Source: Cricetomys ansorgei (taxonomy: Eukaryota; Chordata; Mammalia; Rodentia; Nesomyidae). Taken from it: DNA of 64,000 bases. Both the position numbers and the translations under genes were made by a program. Below the pieces are notes generated by a model. The model made no database searches and was not told the origin of the DNA. It saw only the letters and a program-made list of their open reading frames with translations. The stretch lies in NCBI GenBank assembly GCA_026225945.1, contig JAMJFZ010004031.1:3822001-3886000 (forward strand), written 5' to 3'. Shown one piece after another: positions 20,505 through 31,199 of the stretch (its first letter is position 1; the number at the start of each line of letters is the position of its first letter).

Positions 20505-20960
20505 TTGGTAAGAAAAACACTACGAAATTCACCCATTTTAGCCATTAAATGTAGCTCAGTTTCGTTAAGTATATTCATATTTCTTGGAAACCTGCAGAAT
20601 GCGTTCATCTTTCAAAATAAAAACTCAGTGTGCATTAAAGGATGTCTGTATTCCTCCTCCAACCTCGTCATAATCACTGCACAGAGTTGACCCTTTAGTG
20701 AGGTCCACAGGAATCATACACTATTTGTCCTTTGTGGACTAGTTTCTTTCTTTTAGCCTGCCGTTCTTGAGTGTCATCAGTCCCATAGCATTAGACAAAA
20801 CTTCCTCTTTTTGAAACCTGAATAATAGTCCCTTGTGTCTATAAACTACATCTGGTTTATCCATTCTTCGGCTGGCAAGCTTTGGGTTGTTTCTACTGAT
20901 AAATGGTACTTCTGTGAATTTGGGGGTTACAATAGCTCTTTAAGGCAATATTTTCTTAAG
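20505..20960 (-). mobile_element. Ancient L1 (L1M-like) 3' region, reverse
   Basis: 'cacccattttagccattaaa' near 20531, 'gaatcatacactatttgtcc' near 20711, 'gaataatagtcccttgtgtc' near 20820, 'tggtttatccattcttcggc' near 20853 and 'tttgggttgtttctactgat' near 20880 reproduce the order of antisense L1M ('aatttaccattttaac...gaatcatacagtatttg...ttgtttatccattcatc...tgggttgcttcc'). Confidence 0.8.
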
Positions 20961-21204
20961 TACCCACTGAAAGCAACTTTGCTCGTATCGTTCTATGACA
21001 TACTCACCTCAGTTTTATGTTCATTCATTATCAGAATTATGTGTAGTACCTAGAGTCAGCTTCAGTCAAATATTAAACTTTTTGGTCATTGTTTCACATG
21101 TCCATCCAAGAAAAATCCCTGAGAGTAGAAATTATGGTATAGCTTTTTACTTGATACTGACACCATTCTGAAGACACGGTACATACCTCAGGAGTAATTT
21201 TGGA

Positions 21205-21645
21205 GTTATTATAGATTGAAGTGTGCTTTCTTCCTTTTCATTTGCTGAGGCCCTAGCTCTCAGTGGTTGAAAATGTGACCTTACTTGGGAAAAGTGTCAT
21301 TGAGGAGCAATTAGTTAATATTAAGCCATACTGGAGTACAGTGACTAATGCATCTGAAAAATGAAATTTGGAGAGATGCTTACGCAAAGAGAATCCTATG
21401 TTAAGATGAAGACAGAGATTGAAGGAAGCCTCCTATTTCCAAGGAATATCTATTATCACCAACAAACAATCAAAAGCCAGACAAAAAATAAGGACTGGTT
21501 AGCCCTCAGAGCCTTTGAAGGAACTTCTTTGCTGGTACCTTGATCTTGGCATCATAGTCTTCAAAATCAGACAGAATAAATTTCACTGGTTGTGCCTCTC
21601 AGTTTACAGCACTTTTTTTCTATGGTAGCCCTAGCAAATGAAAAC
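21205..21645 (+). mobile_element. MLT1 LTR (ERVL-MaLR), forward
   Basis: The segment runs from 'attatagattgaagtgtgc' through 'aaaatgtgaccttacttggg' and 'ggtaccttgatcttggcatc' to AATAAA near 21575, and ends in 'tatggtagccctagcaaatg'. This is the MLT1 plan from start to 3' end, including the diagnostic 'cttgatcttgg' and terminal 'ggcagccctagcaaac'-like phrase. It is about 440 bases, near full length, and shared by placental mammals. Confidence 0.82.
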
Positions 21646-22079
21646 ACTATGCCGGAATTTACAGTTTGTGAATTTACCTGTAGACTTGAAAATAAAGTTG
21701 CATGTGTATCTATGTCTGTGTGTTTGCATCTTTCCCTTTTGCACACTTGTATACTCTTGTTTAGGAATCCGTTTTTCACATTAATAGCCAGGGTGTATTG
21801 GAGAGAGATGGAAGAACTGAGTCCTACTGGAACATTCATTTCTGTTTTTCACCTTGACACTGTCAATATTGACACCTTGACAATATTTTAGCTGGTATTT
21901 AGCATCCTATGAAAAGAATAGACTATATCTGTGACTTTGCTGTTCCAGCTGAGCAAGCTTCACTCAGAAGTCCAAGGCTAATTCTGATATCTTCTCCCAT
22001 AGTAAGCATTAAAATGAGATTAACAATTACAAATATAGCAGCCCTGTTATGCTTCATTCTTAAAGGTCCTCTGTGATAT
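21646..22079. other. No gene or recognised repeat
   Basis: About 430 bases of ordinary non-coding sequence between two LTR-like elements. The overlapping frames at 21567-21891 look random. Confidence 0.5.
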
Positions 22080-22412
22080 ATGCACTGAAATGTTGGTCCT
22101 CAGCTCTTGATGTGTCAGAATGAGGTGGACCTTTAAAAAGCTTTGGCCTATGCAAAGAAAGTCTTGTCAGGGAGCATGCCTTTGTGGGAATATTAGAGCC
22201 CAGATCTTTCCTCTCTCATTTCTCTCTGGTCCCTTGGAGGTACACAGACCTACTTTTCAAATGTTCATTCTCTGACATACTATTTGCACTACAAGTCCAC
22301 AGCAACCAGACTAGAACCGTGATTAAAACCTTGGAAACCATGACTCACAGTATGTCTTCCCTCATGAAGTTAAGTGTTTGCTAAAGTAGTGAGGAGGTAA
22401 CTAACACCAGTC
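22080..22412 (+). mobile_element. Possible MaLR-like LTR, forward
   Basis: 'gaaatgttggtcctcagctc' near 22087 and the end 'agaaccgtgattaaaacctt' with 'aggaggtaactaacacc' near 22389 resemble the start and the 3' end ('gaaccgtgagctaaaataaac...aactaacacc') of rodent MaLR-related LTRs. The middle is not matched, so the call is tentative. Confidence 0.42.
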
Positions 22413-22454
22413 CTAAATAAAAACCTAGGAAAAGTGAGGATGGGGTCACCCGAG

Positions 22455-22535
22455 GCAGGCTGGGTATAAGCTCAGTGAAAGAGTGCTTATCTACCATGGG
22501 CGTGATCCTGGGTTCAGTCCCTAGCACTGAAAAAT
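22455..22535 (+). mobile_element. ID-type SINE (tRNA-Ala/BC1-related)
   Basis: 'gctgggtataagctcagtga', then 'aagagtgcttatctaccatg' and 'cctgggttcagtccctagca', followed by 'ctgaaaaa', is an ID element: an A-box-like 'agctcagt' and B-box-like 'gggttcagtccc' from the alanine tRNA ancestor. It is not a functional tRNA gene, as there is no acceptor-stem pairing. Confidence 0.82.
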
Positions 22536-22834
22536 GACTTTCCAGGTACAGGGAGAACAGGCAGCTGCTCAGATGCACAGGCCCGTGAACCTTGGGTGGC
22601 AGAGCTTGCCATGGCTTTCCAGGCTGCCATCATCAGAGACCGCTAGTGGAGGGGCCTGTAAGAGTAGGCCCTCAAAACAAGTTCCTCAAAATGATGGATC
22701 CAGGACATCTGACATAAGAACAAAATGTCCTCTGAAGGGTTGACTGGAAAATATTTTCCTACTTCTTTGAAGCTTTAATAGTTCTAGATAATATCCGTTG
22801 ATTTGTAATCAGACTGAGTTCCATAGGCCCCTAC

Positions 22835-22927
22835 CCTTCCTTCCGCTTCCCTGTCCTTTCTCTCCCTTCCCATCTCCTTCCTTTTCTCTCCACCTGGCTC
22901 TCCCGCCCACTTCCTTTCTTTCTCCCT
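22835..22927 (+). repeat. CT-rich low-complexity tract
   Basis: CCTTCC and TCTCC words over about 90 bases, ending at the ID-like piece. Confidence 0.8.
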
Positions 22928-22929
22928 AA

Positions 22930-23000
22930 ACTAGAGATGGAACTTAGCACCTTGCATGTGCTAAGGCGGGGATCCACTTCAGAGCTGTATTCCCAGTCCT
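22930..23000 (-). mobile_element. ID/B4 tRNA-like head, reverse
   Basis: 'gagatggaacttagcacctt', then 'gcatgtgctaaggcggggat' and 'ttcagagctgtattcccagt' read as a reversed ID-like head ('ggatcgaacccagggccttg...catgctaggcaagc...actgagctacatcccc'). Confidence 0.65.
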
Positions 23001-23004
23001 CATG

Positions 23005-24130
23005 TACCCATTTCTAACGTTAAGGGACAAGAACAGCCCGAGAGAAGATGAAAATGTCTAAGCTGTGGAAATGCACATGGTCATAGACTGACTCTAATTG
23101 CCCTTTAAAGACAGTAAGTTCAGTATTTTCATGTAGGGTGACTGAACCACTGCTCTCTTCACACTGCTTTGGGGTGCTGAGTAGGAAAAGGATTTGATAC
23201 ACTCCGTGAAGCACCATAGGGAAGGTCCAGGGATGTCAGGAACAGACAATAAACCTAACAATCCCAAGAGCAAAGATTGTTAAATGGTGTGCATTATCCT
23301 GGGTCTTTGTCCAAGTCCCCAGTTCTGGGTTGGATGTTCCAATAGCATATTTTGAAGGTCTCAAATCCATGCTCCATGATTGTGTAATTTTTTTTCCTAA
23401 TATAAATGGAAGGTACTCATAGGTGTATTCCAGTGTAGAGGAACTGATTAATAGTCTTTTACTATTGAAACAATAACAACGCATTGCTCCCAAGCTCCTT
23501 TTAATACTGTAGCTTGACCATGGAGAGTAAGACTACAGACTCCCTGGAAGTGGTGCCAGGGAGCTTGGGAGCAGAGTACCATGGAGAACTTCATGGCTCA
23601 GACCTTGAGATGGTGTCAGGTTCATGGACTCTTTGACTTTGACACCCATAATCGTCTATTGAGGGCTCAGGTAGCGTGTTATGGCATTTTCATAAGATAG
23701 CATACTTGGGTCTGTTTTCTTTAACCTGGCCTTGCTGTTATAAGGTATTATTCTTGTTTGATCATTACTTTAGTACTGTGTCTGGGTAAAATTGATGTCA
23801 TGCCATTGGCATAGTAGGAAAATGTGTCTTATTATAGCAAGGAATAGTTTCATGTATTATTTCCTTTCTTGAGAGCACATTTTACAGATGAGGGTTTAAA
23901 ATGGGATAAAATTCAAATACCTTTCTTTATTAAAACATTGAATGTAACATTTCACACAATCAAAATATGTTAAACTTGGAAAGAGGGAAGAATAGTGGCC
24001 TTCAGAAGTTATATTAAGGTAACCAGTGAAGCTCTCTCTATATAATGCATTCTGGAATGCAGGTAAGAATGACAGTATAGTGTAAACTAAATGACATTTA
24101 TCACTAGGACGTCTTGATGGATAATAAGAA
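23005..24130. other. No gene or confidently recognised repeat
   Basis: About 1.1 kb. It contains a 14-bp perfect inverted repeat (23485-23498 with 23560-23573). A MIR-like phrase 'cattttacagatgagg' at 23878 is too short to call. Frames on both strands look random. Confidence 0.5.
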
Positions 24131-24134
24131 GCCT

Positions 24135-24352
24135 TTATGCCATCCTTGTTGAGTTCATGTTTAGGCAATCATGTTGATGAGACTTTATGTATAGATTCTG
24201 ACATTACTAGGAGACACTATCTCATAGCTAAGTACCTAATCCTCTGGCTGATACAATCAATCCACCACTCTTTCACAAGGATCCCTAACCTTAGGTGTGC
24301 GAGTGGTTTGTAAATATATCTATTGGGACTGGTCTCCATAACTCTTGCATGA
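24135..24352 (-). mobile_element. Rodent L1 (Lx-type) fragment, reverse
   Basis: 'gttcatgtttaggcaatcat', then 'gatgagactttatg', then 'gacattactaggagacacta', then 'taatcctctggctgataca' and 'ttgggactggtctccataac' follow a well-known antisense stretch of rodent L1. It represents the part just upstream of the L1 segment found at 34980-35395. Confidence 0.78.
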
Positions 24353-24489
24353 AGGTGGTTCCTTCTGCTGAAGTCTGGCAGGCTTTGCAAGTATAAATAT
24401 GCCTCCATGTCTTCATTGGTGAGCCGCCACAGAAGCGTACTGTTACATTATTTCCTTGAGATAAAGCCTGTAAGTGAATAGAAGATAAT

Positions 24490-24720
24490 TGTGTTGACCA
24501 AGCTGGCTGACTAGCAAGCTCCTGGGATCTGCCAATTTCTGTCTCCTAACGCTGGGGTTATAGCACATATGATATGCCTAGCCTTTGAGATGGGTGTCAG
24601 GGGTCACACTCAGGTCCTTATGCTTAGCCTTTGAGATGGGTGTCAGGGGTCACACTCAGGTCCTTATGCTTGCACAGAAAATGCTCCCACAGAGCTATGG
24701 CCTCATTTCCTTAGCCAGTA
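24490..24720 (-). mobile_element. B4-class SINE, reverse, with internal tandem duplication
   Basis: 'gaccaagctggctgactagc', then 'aagctcctgggatctgccaa', then 'cctaacgctggggttatagc' match the reversed B4 body. The phrase 'cactcaggtccttatgcttg' followed by 'gctcccacagagctatggcc' matches the reversed tRNA-like head. A 46-bp segment at 24580-24625 is repeated exactly at 24626-24671. Confidence 0.78.
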
Positions 24721-25018
24721 CTTCAATATTTTCATGTTTCTGCGTTTTTGTTTCTTTGTTATTTCATTTCTGAATCAGAGATTTATTTTAATGACAGTCA
24801 TTTTTCTTAAATAAGGTATCATCATTTATCTTTCCGTATCTAAAGATATCATATAAACAGAACATTTGGTTGGCTGATTGATTCTTTAAATTCTATCTAG
24901 CATTTAATGCCATGTTGTTGCTTGTAAAATACGTGTAAGGCTTTGTTTACTAAAATTCAAGTTGACTGAACTGATGTTTGAAATTCATTCTTTGCATTAT
25001 TTATTTATTTAGTTGTTT

Positions 25019-25020
<2 letters not shown>
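24721..25020. other. No gene or recognised repeat
   Basis: 300 bases of AT-rich sequence before a microsatellite. Nothing identifiable. Confidence 0.5.

Positions 25021-25023
<3 letters not shown>

Positions 25024-25050
<27 letters not shown>
25024..25050 (+). repeat. (GT)n microsatellite
   Basis: About 13 GT units followed by a CACGTGTGCACA stretch. Confidence 0.96.
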
Positions 25051-25094
25051 CACGTGTGCACACATGGTTCTGAGGAACAACCTCAGGTTGTTAG

Positions 25095-25172
25095 GCCCTC
25101 TCCCTTTCCCTCTCCCCTTCCTCCTCCCTGTCCCCCTACTCTTCCCTTTCCCTTTTTCCCCCTCTCTCTGCC
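25095..25172 (+). repeat. CT-rich low-complexity tract
   Basis: CCCTTTCC and CTCC words with a strong strand bias over about 75 bases. It accounts for the overlapping 'frames' in this spot. Confidence 0.85.
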
Positions 25173-25414
25173 TGGAAGACAAAATTTGTATTGCAAGGGC
25201 TTTGGGTGAAGGAGTAACATAAGTATCCTTTACACTACCTGACTTCCAAATCCCTTCTATTCCCACATTTCCCAGGACTCCCTCGCTCCAGTGTGTACTT
25301 TCTGTTCTTCCAACAATTCCCACTGCCTGTAGCAGCCATTGGATCTGCAGCTTATACCAGGAGCCTGACGATCATTAGACTGCATCTGCCACGAAGCTGG
25401 TGCGGCATTGTGAA

Positions 25415-25505
25415 AACTTGGGTGATTTGCCTTAACCTTGGGTAAGTCGTCCATCTTATCCTCAACAGAAGGAAAAATAATAATCCTACTACATCCTTAA
25501 ACACA
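25415..25505 (+). mobile_element. MIR fragment, forward
   Basis: 'ccttgggtaagtcgtccatc' with 'ttatcctcaacagaaggaaa' and 'aataataatcctactacatc' follows the MIR core ('ccttgggcaagtcacttaac...tcctcatctgtaaaatggggataataat..ctac'). It is short and diverged. Confidence 0.6.
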
Positions 25506-25509
25506 ATGA

Positions 25510-26550
25510 TGGAACAACCATAAACACCATCGTCAATATAATTTTAAAATATCAACGCATTGGAGCTGCTTTGAAATGTGTGATGAAATAAGCTTCTGTT
25601 ACTAGCATTCAGAAGGAATTGTGGTCCCTGTCAGCAAATGTGTTTATTTCTAGGCTGTATTTCTGTGTTTTAAAGGAATTCTCTGCCATGAGGAGAACAT
25701 TTCATCCATCTCCAGGCAGATAGCTTTCAGCCTTCAGAGTCCTTCCTGCCATGGCCACTCCTGTTGTCTTTCATGCAGTTTCTCATTTAAAAAACAGTGC
25801 AACAAAACTATGCAGCTGTTTGGTTTCTGTAAAATAGCTCTTTTGCCCCTTTAAACTATGCTTTTCTGGGAAATGCAATTTAGAAACAAATGACAGCTCA
25901 GGACTCAATTTTCTAGCTCTAGCAGGAACTCTGAGAACATGTTTTCAACTTGGAGTTGGTATATTTAGGCTTTAATTTCAAAGGGAGATCTGAATTTGCC
26001 ACAGGATCCTCCACAACAGAAGCTGGCATTGCATGGTGCAAAGGGAGGGAAGGATCTCACACCAACACACGTGCGCTCCCTTTCCCCCACCGTTTTATCT
26101 TTGTGCTTATAAGAACTTCTCTGACCTTTTAACTCTTTTGCTCTCATGTGCTATAACTCATCACATTGCCCACTGCTGTTATTTACATTTACGTTGGCAA
26201 ATGAAAATTCATTAAAATAACTTTTAAGCCAGTAAAGCATGGGTAAAGACCAGAGAACCAGATGCTGCTGGTGAATATGTGGGTTTTTTAGGTGTTGGGC
26301 TTCTCACCTCTGGTTTTAGAATCTGGCACAATGACTCATTAATGTTAATTATCTTGGATTGTTGTCTACATAATGATGAATACTAAATCTCCATCTACTT
26401 GGAAAACTGTTTTATCTACAAGAGCTGATAGACATTTGAGTGACTCAGGCAAATGATCAATTCATTTGAGTAAACGATTTGACTGATCTCATTCTAAATT
26501 AATTTAGTAAATCCAGCTGAAGAGGCTGGACTTTTTATGTCAGCGTACTA
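25510..26550. other. Repeat-free segment, possible conserved non-coding DNA
   Basis: No gene and no recognised repeat for about 1 kb. The part at 26300-26520 has two TGACTCA sites (26332-26338 and 26441-26447), a perfect 14-bp AT palindrome (26494-26507) and several TAAT-type words, the sort of mixture seen in mammalian enhancers. That interpretation is inference only. Confidence 0.4.
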
Positions 26551-26552
26551 TG

Positions 26553-26612
26553 ATTTATTTATTTAATCAGGAAATATTTATGACCTGGCAGGCACTGTGT
26601 GAGCTTAACCTA
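26553..26612 (-). mobile_element. Possible L2 3' end, reverse
   Basis: 'tttaatcaggaaatatttat' with 'gacctggcaggcactgtgtg' matches the reversed L2 end ('attcaacaaatatttattgag...tgccaggcactgtg'). Only about 60 bases are recognisable. Confidence 0.45.
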
Positions 26613-26614
26613 CC

Positions 26615-28699
26615 TTTTGCATCTTTTACTACTCTGTGTGGTTCTTCAAAGCTGAACTGAACAACACTGTTATGTTACCTGTGTGATATTCCAGTTACAC
26701 TAATTAAAACCTGCTGTGTTTTCTGTGATCATTGGAATAATGACCCATGAGTTGTCCAGTTCAAATGGAAATGGAACCAATACTATGTTTTGAAGGAAGG
26801 AAGTTTTCTGATTCTTGAGAGGAAAGAGGTTTTAGGCTAATTTAAAGAAGACATTTGGTCAACCATCATCTTGGTTAAAGTTTATCGGAAAGTCATCGCT
26901 CCAATGTGTATCATCAGCATAAGGATCAGACAAAATGAGGTCGTCTCACAGTAATCTTGGAAAATAATTTTAATGTTAATACCAGCTAGAGGTCATTCTA
27001 AAATACAGTCTTTAGTAATTATAAATTAATAATAAACTGTAAGAATATATTATTTTTTCAATGGTTATCCTCAGATAATCTTTGCTCTTTAATTTTTGAT
27101 GTGGGGGTCAAATGCCATTCTGTGAATTCTTCCATAATCCCTACAGTGAGAGTTAATTAACCTCTCCATTCCCAGAGAATTTTCTCCCACTTATTACCAT
27201 GTTTCACACATCGAATCTTCATTATTTGTGACCTGTCTTTTCTACGAGCCTCTTCATTTTCGGGCGATGTTTTATTCACCATTCTGTTCCCATAGAGCCA
27301 GTCACAGACGAAACAATCAATAAACACCGTTGAATGACATGAGCACAGCATTTACCTGAGCAAATGTTTTATTAATTTTTCATTTCTCTGTTCTAATTCT
27401 GCTATCTTAATGCTTATCTTGTCCTGTCTTCTTGTTGCATCTGCCACCTTTGTAAATGTTTGCTTTATTGCCTCTGATGGCTTACAGTCCTGTTCAGGGA
27501 ACTCCACAACTCTGAAATTCTGCTTCAGTTTTTCTCCCCCCTACACCTGTCCTTCACTCACCTGCTGTTGCTTGAGAATAGATGTCTTCTCATGAAGGAA
27601 TTTCACTTATTTTTGGAATCTAAAACCTCTACTATCAAATCACAACCCTGCAGTGGTCATGCAACTTACTAAAGACTGAAACTTGCTACCCTAAGAGAGG
27701 AGGCAATAAACTACCCTGATTCAGAAGTTAGTTTCATAAGGCAATAACAAATTGAGCTTTGAAACAAAATCAGCAGTGTATTTTAGAAAGCTAGTAACAC
27801 AATAAAGACACAGTAATTCGCTGAAAAAGAAGACATCCCACCAGTGGATTTAGCCCACAAGCCAATTGCTTTTGGGACCCTACTAATATCTTTGCTTCAG
27901 GCTTACCAGGTTTCTTAAACACAGCAACACTTGAGCCCACGGGATGTCTTTAGTCTCTAGTTAAGCTCTTGACTTCCCATTTGAGCCCATCAAATGAGAG
28001 TCTAAAATGATGCAACTGAGGCAGATATTGGGCATTTAGGGAACTCTGTAGCTTTGAGAGAGAAAAAATATTGTAGGCGTGAATTAGCTCATAACTTGAA
28101 AACAGTAGACTGAGTTAGAAAATGATTGGTGTCTGCAAGTCTGCATTCTTAAGTTTGCCCTCCATCTTCTCCCTCTCCTCTTTCCTCCACCCTATGCTCC
28201 TCTCTCCCTCCTTCTTCCCCTTCACACCTAGATTGTGGGGTCAGCCCTTTGAGTTCATGACATAGTAGCAGCATCAGTTCCCTCCAAACTCTCTCGTTTG
28301 GTTAGTCTATTTCTTTTTCACACTGCCATCTTTCACTGCTCTCTCCTGTGTGCATAATGGCTTAATATGTAAACCGTACAATAATATCTTTCAATATATT
28401 TTAAAGTTATGGAAGTTATCTTCGATCCCATCTTAATTTTTACCATTTATACATGGTTTTTAAGACACATCTTTGTTCTCAGGACACTAAACCTCTAACC
28501 CTACAGCAGCGAATAGGAAATGCAACTTCCTATATAAGAGACATTGGGAACATCCTACCGTGATTTTGCTGCAGACGGCTGACTGGAGTTCCCCACTGTG
28601 GGGTACCTAGAGGACATCTGCATGCAGACTCTCAGCTCATGTGTCCTGTAGCTTTGTAGGTCGCCTAGAATTTATTTGGAAATGAAATTCTGGTAAAAA
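26615..28699. other. About 2.1 kb without gene or confidently recognised repeat
   Basis: Moderately AT-rich sequence, with a CT-rich patch at 28158-28222. Frames at 27157-27351 and 27410-27595 show no protein-like features. Nothing else identifiable. Confidence 0.45.
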
Positions 28700-28870
28700 C
28701 GTTCCTAGACTTCAAGTATACATTTCCTTAATATTGCCAAGAATTGCCACATTGTTCTCTGGAAGACTATTCTGAAAAACACCAGCTGAATCAAGGCAGT
28801 TCTGTTCTTCAGATTCTTGCCAAATCGTTATCTTATTTTCCTGCATCAGCTCCTTCCAACCCCCACCATT
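28700..28870 (-). mobile_element. Possible ancient L1 fragment, reverse
   Basis: 'agaattgccacattgttctc' followed by 'cttgccaaatcgttatctta' weakly parallels antisense L1M/HAL1 ('attgccaaattgttctcc...cttgccaacac'). It is too degraded for a firm call. Confidence 0.3.
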
Positions 28871-29039
28871 ATTCAGTTCTTTTGGCAGTTTTAGGTGCTG
28901 CAAATATATTCTTTTTTTTATTCTAACTTTAAAAACTTTTGTCTCGGATCTCCTATTTGAACTAATGAATATACATTCATATATTCTAACCTATTAACAT
29001 AAAACATCCTCACACTTGTTTGTGTACAGCACATACTGT

Positions 29040-29125
29040 AAATCAGGTTGACCTTGAATTCATTCTATCACCTAGACTGAACTCAGAGCAATCCTGCTAT
29101 GTCAGACTCCCAAGTGTTAGACCAA
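29040..29125 (-). mobile_element. Old B1-like SINE fragment, reverse
   Basis: 'aatcaggttgaccttgaatt', then 'tctatcacctagactgaact', then 'agcaatcctgctatgtcaga' and 'ctcccaagtgttagacc' resembles a reversed, old 7SL-derived SINE ('ccaggctggccttgaactc...cctcccaagtgctgg'). Confidence 0.5.
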
Positions 29126-29129
29126 GTTC

Positions 29130-29990
29130 TAAACTTTGGTTTTAAGATTTTATTTTTATTGTCTCATTTAAGACATTCAGTGGGCCTGGTTGCTGGTAGG
29201 CAAAGTGCCAAACCCATCCCAACTCACAAAAATTTTGCTCATTCCATGACAAGAGATGATTATTCACACATCTACTACCTATTATTTTGGCTTTATAATA
29301 GCATGTCATGACCTGAGATCTGGATTCATTTTAATTGTTACTTTATTCTTTTATTGAATAGAAAAAGTGTCTTAGTTTCACCCTTACATTTAGAAGGTAG
29401 CCCAGGAAGACACGATATCCTAAAAATCAGAACTCATTCTTTTATATACCGTGACCATATTTCTTCATTGTCCATCTGTCCAGGATATTATCTTGGAGTC
29501 AGTTGTCAAACTGATTATCATGCATTTTTGCACAATCTGCCTTTTATCTTTGGAAGCTTCTAGAAACCTTTCTTTACCTTTGATAATTTAAAATGTCACA
29601 ATATTGAGCAATGGTAGATGGTATTTATCAGTTTTATTTTGTTAAGAATCTAATCCTTAAAGGAAAACCTTTAATTTTGTCTTTTCTGTTTCTCTTGAAA
29701 CTCTTTGTTTTCAGATGTTGTAACTTTCTCTCTCTGGTGGGATTTTTCCAGCCCGTCTTCTGGGAGCTGGCACTTGGGCTTTGGAATGCAAATGCTATTA
29801 GGGTTTTCATTTCGTTCTCTCCCAGGAAGCTTATGCTTCATTTGACTTTCAAATAAAGATCACCTGTATACACAGTTGAGTTCGGTGCCGTCTCACCACA
29901 GACTATAAGCAGCAGTAATTTCCAATGCTTCCTTTCTTATTACAGAAAACCAGCAACTCTCAATTACTAGGGGTTTATTTTTGTATCTCT
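29130..29990. other. No gene or recognised repeat
   Basis: About 860 bases of T-rich sequence without a recognised element. The part at 29600-29720 may be very old L1 but cannot be matched. Confidence 0.45.
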
Positions 29991-29993
29991 ATA

Positions 29994-29997
29994 GAAA

Positions 29998-30052
<55 letters not shown>
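29994..30052 (+). repeat. (AAAT)n microsatellite
   Basis: About 14 near-perfect AAAT units. There is no SINE or L1 body immediately next to it, so it stands alone. Its length and purity suggest it is polymorphic. Confidence 0.97.
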
Positions 30053-30054
30053 GT

Positions 30055-30960
30055 GTGGCAACACTTTTCTTACATTTTCAGGCATTGTCTCTTGACTTCC
30101 CATTCTGGAAAATAAAAATTTTGTTTTTCAAACAACTATTCTGCTATCTCAATTGCTATCCCAGCAACATAGGTATTTACATTCTTGGTTATAAAACATG
30201 GTTTGCTTGCATTATTATGGCTATCTGGGTCATGTAATGCACTCTGCTTTTGCTGCAATGAATCTCTCTTTTATGCTAGAGAAATGATGTTTGACCTCCT
30301 AATTTTTTAATGTTTTGTCAATTATTTAGCTGCAAGCTCTTATTAGGAATGTAAATGTCAACCAGCAAATTTACCTATCAGGTAAGACATCTTTTTTTCC
30401 AACTTAAGCCATTCCTTGATGTGCCAGGCACACTATATACACAGTGCACCCTTCTGTTCAAGAGGGAACAACAAAACTAGTCAATTCTTGGCTCATAACT
30501 GTGTGTGTAAAGCAGAAACTCTAATGCAAAGAATAATTCCTTTAGTATGTTGTAAGTGTTACATATACAGAGTGATTCATGAGGCTCACTCATGAGGTGT
30601 TAGCTGGGTTCATTGTGTGCACTACTCACTGTCATTACATAGAAGAAAGAAAAATGGAAACAAAACCATATAATAATCTGTATTGTTCCATTTTGCAAGA
30701 ACTGGCTGCAAGTTTCAACATGTACCTAAAATGACCTGTGGATTAGTATTGAGGAACCATGAAGGGGGAATCATTAACCTTTCACTAGTATTTCACTGTT
30801 ATTAGCTCAGCTTTCTTTCTCAAACTTAGTCCTTATATCCTGCAGGCTACCTACCAAAGGATATTCTCTACATATTTTAGATTGACATCTTTCTCACCAG
30901 AGACACCGTTTCTTTACATTTTTTCCCGACATAGCCTCTCAGTCATGTGTGAGAGGTAGC
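30055..30960. other. No gene or recognised repeat
   Basis: About 900 bases between the AAAT microsatellite and a MIR. Nothing identifiable. Confidence 0.5.
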
Positions 30961-30964
30961 CCAG

Positions 30965-31155
30965 GTCAGTGTTTAGAAACATGACTCTTAAGCCAGATTG
31001 CTTGGGTTAGAGTCCTAAGGTTATCTCTCAATAGCTCTATGATTTTGATCTCCTATTTACACAGACAGAATACATAAGATTAGGGTTGTTATTGGACATT
31101 AAATAGATTAAAAGGTGCTTAGAACAGTAGTAAACTATTGGTGTCTGTTAAACAT
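30965..31155 (+). mobile_element. MIR SINE, forward, near full length
   Basis: 'aagccagattgcttgggtta' with 'gagtcctaaggtt', then 'tagctctatgattttgatct', then 'gattagggttgttattggac', then 'attaaatagattaaaaggtg' and 'cttagaacagtagtaaact' follow the full MIR order (head, core with 'agctgtgtgaccttgg', then 'gcttagaacagtgcctgg'). The phrase order makes it secure. Confidence 0.87.
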
Positions 31156-31161
31156 AAATAG

Positions 31162-31162
<1 letters not shown>

Positions 31163-31195
<33 letters not shown>
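31163..31195 (+). repeat. (AAT)n microsatellite at the MIR 3' end
   Basis: About 11 AAT units directly after the MIR 3' end. Confidence 0.95.
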
Positions 31196-31199
31196 GCAA

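Noticed and set aside
22455..22535. Possible tRNA-Ala gene
   Set aside because: The box elements are those of an ID SINE. It ends in an A-rich tail and has no closed acceptor stem.
23860..23910. MIR-like phrase 'cattttacagatgagg'
   Set aside because: Only about 16 bases match and the flanks do not follow MIR in either direction.
24580..24671. CRISPR-like or satellite array
   Set aside because: There are only two units with no spacers, inside a SINE of a mammalian genome.
27831..27947. Inverted pair AGACATCCC / GGGATGTCT
   Set aside because: Nine-base arms about 100 bases apart are expected by chance in a window of this size.
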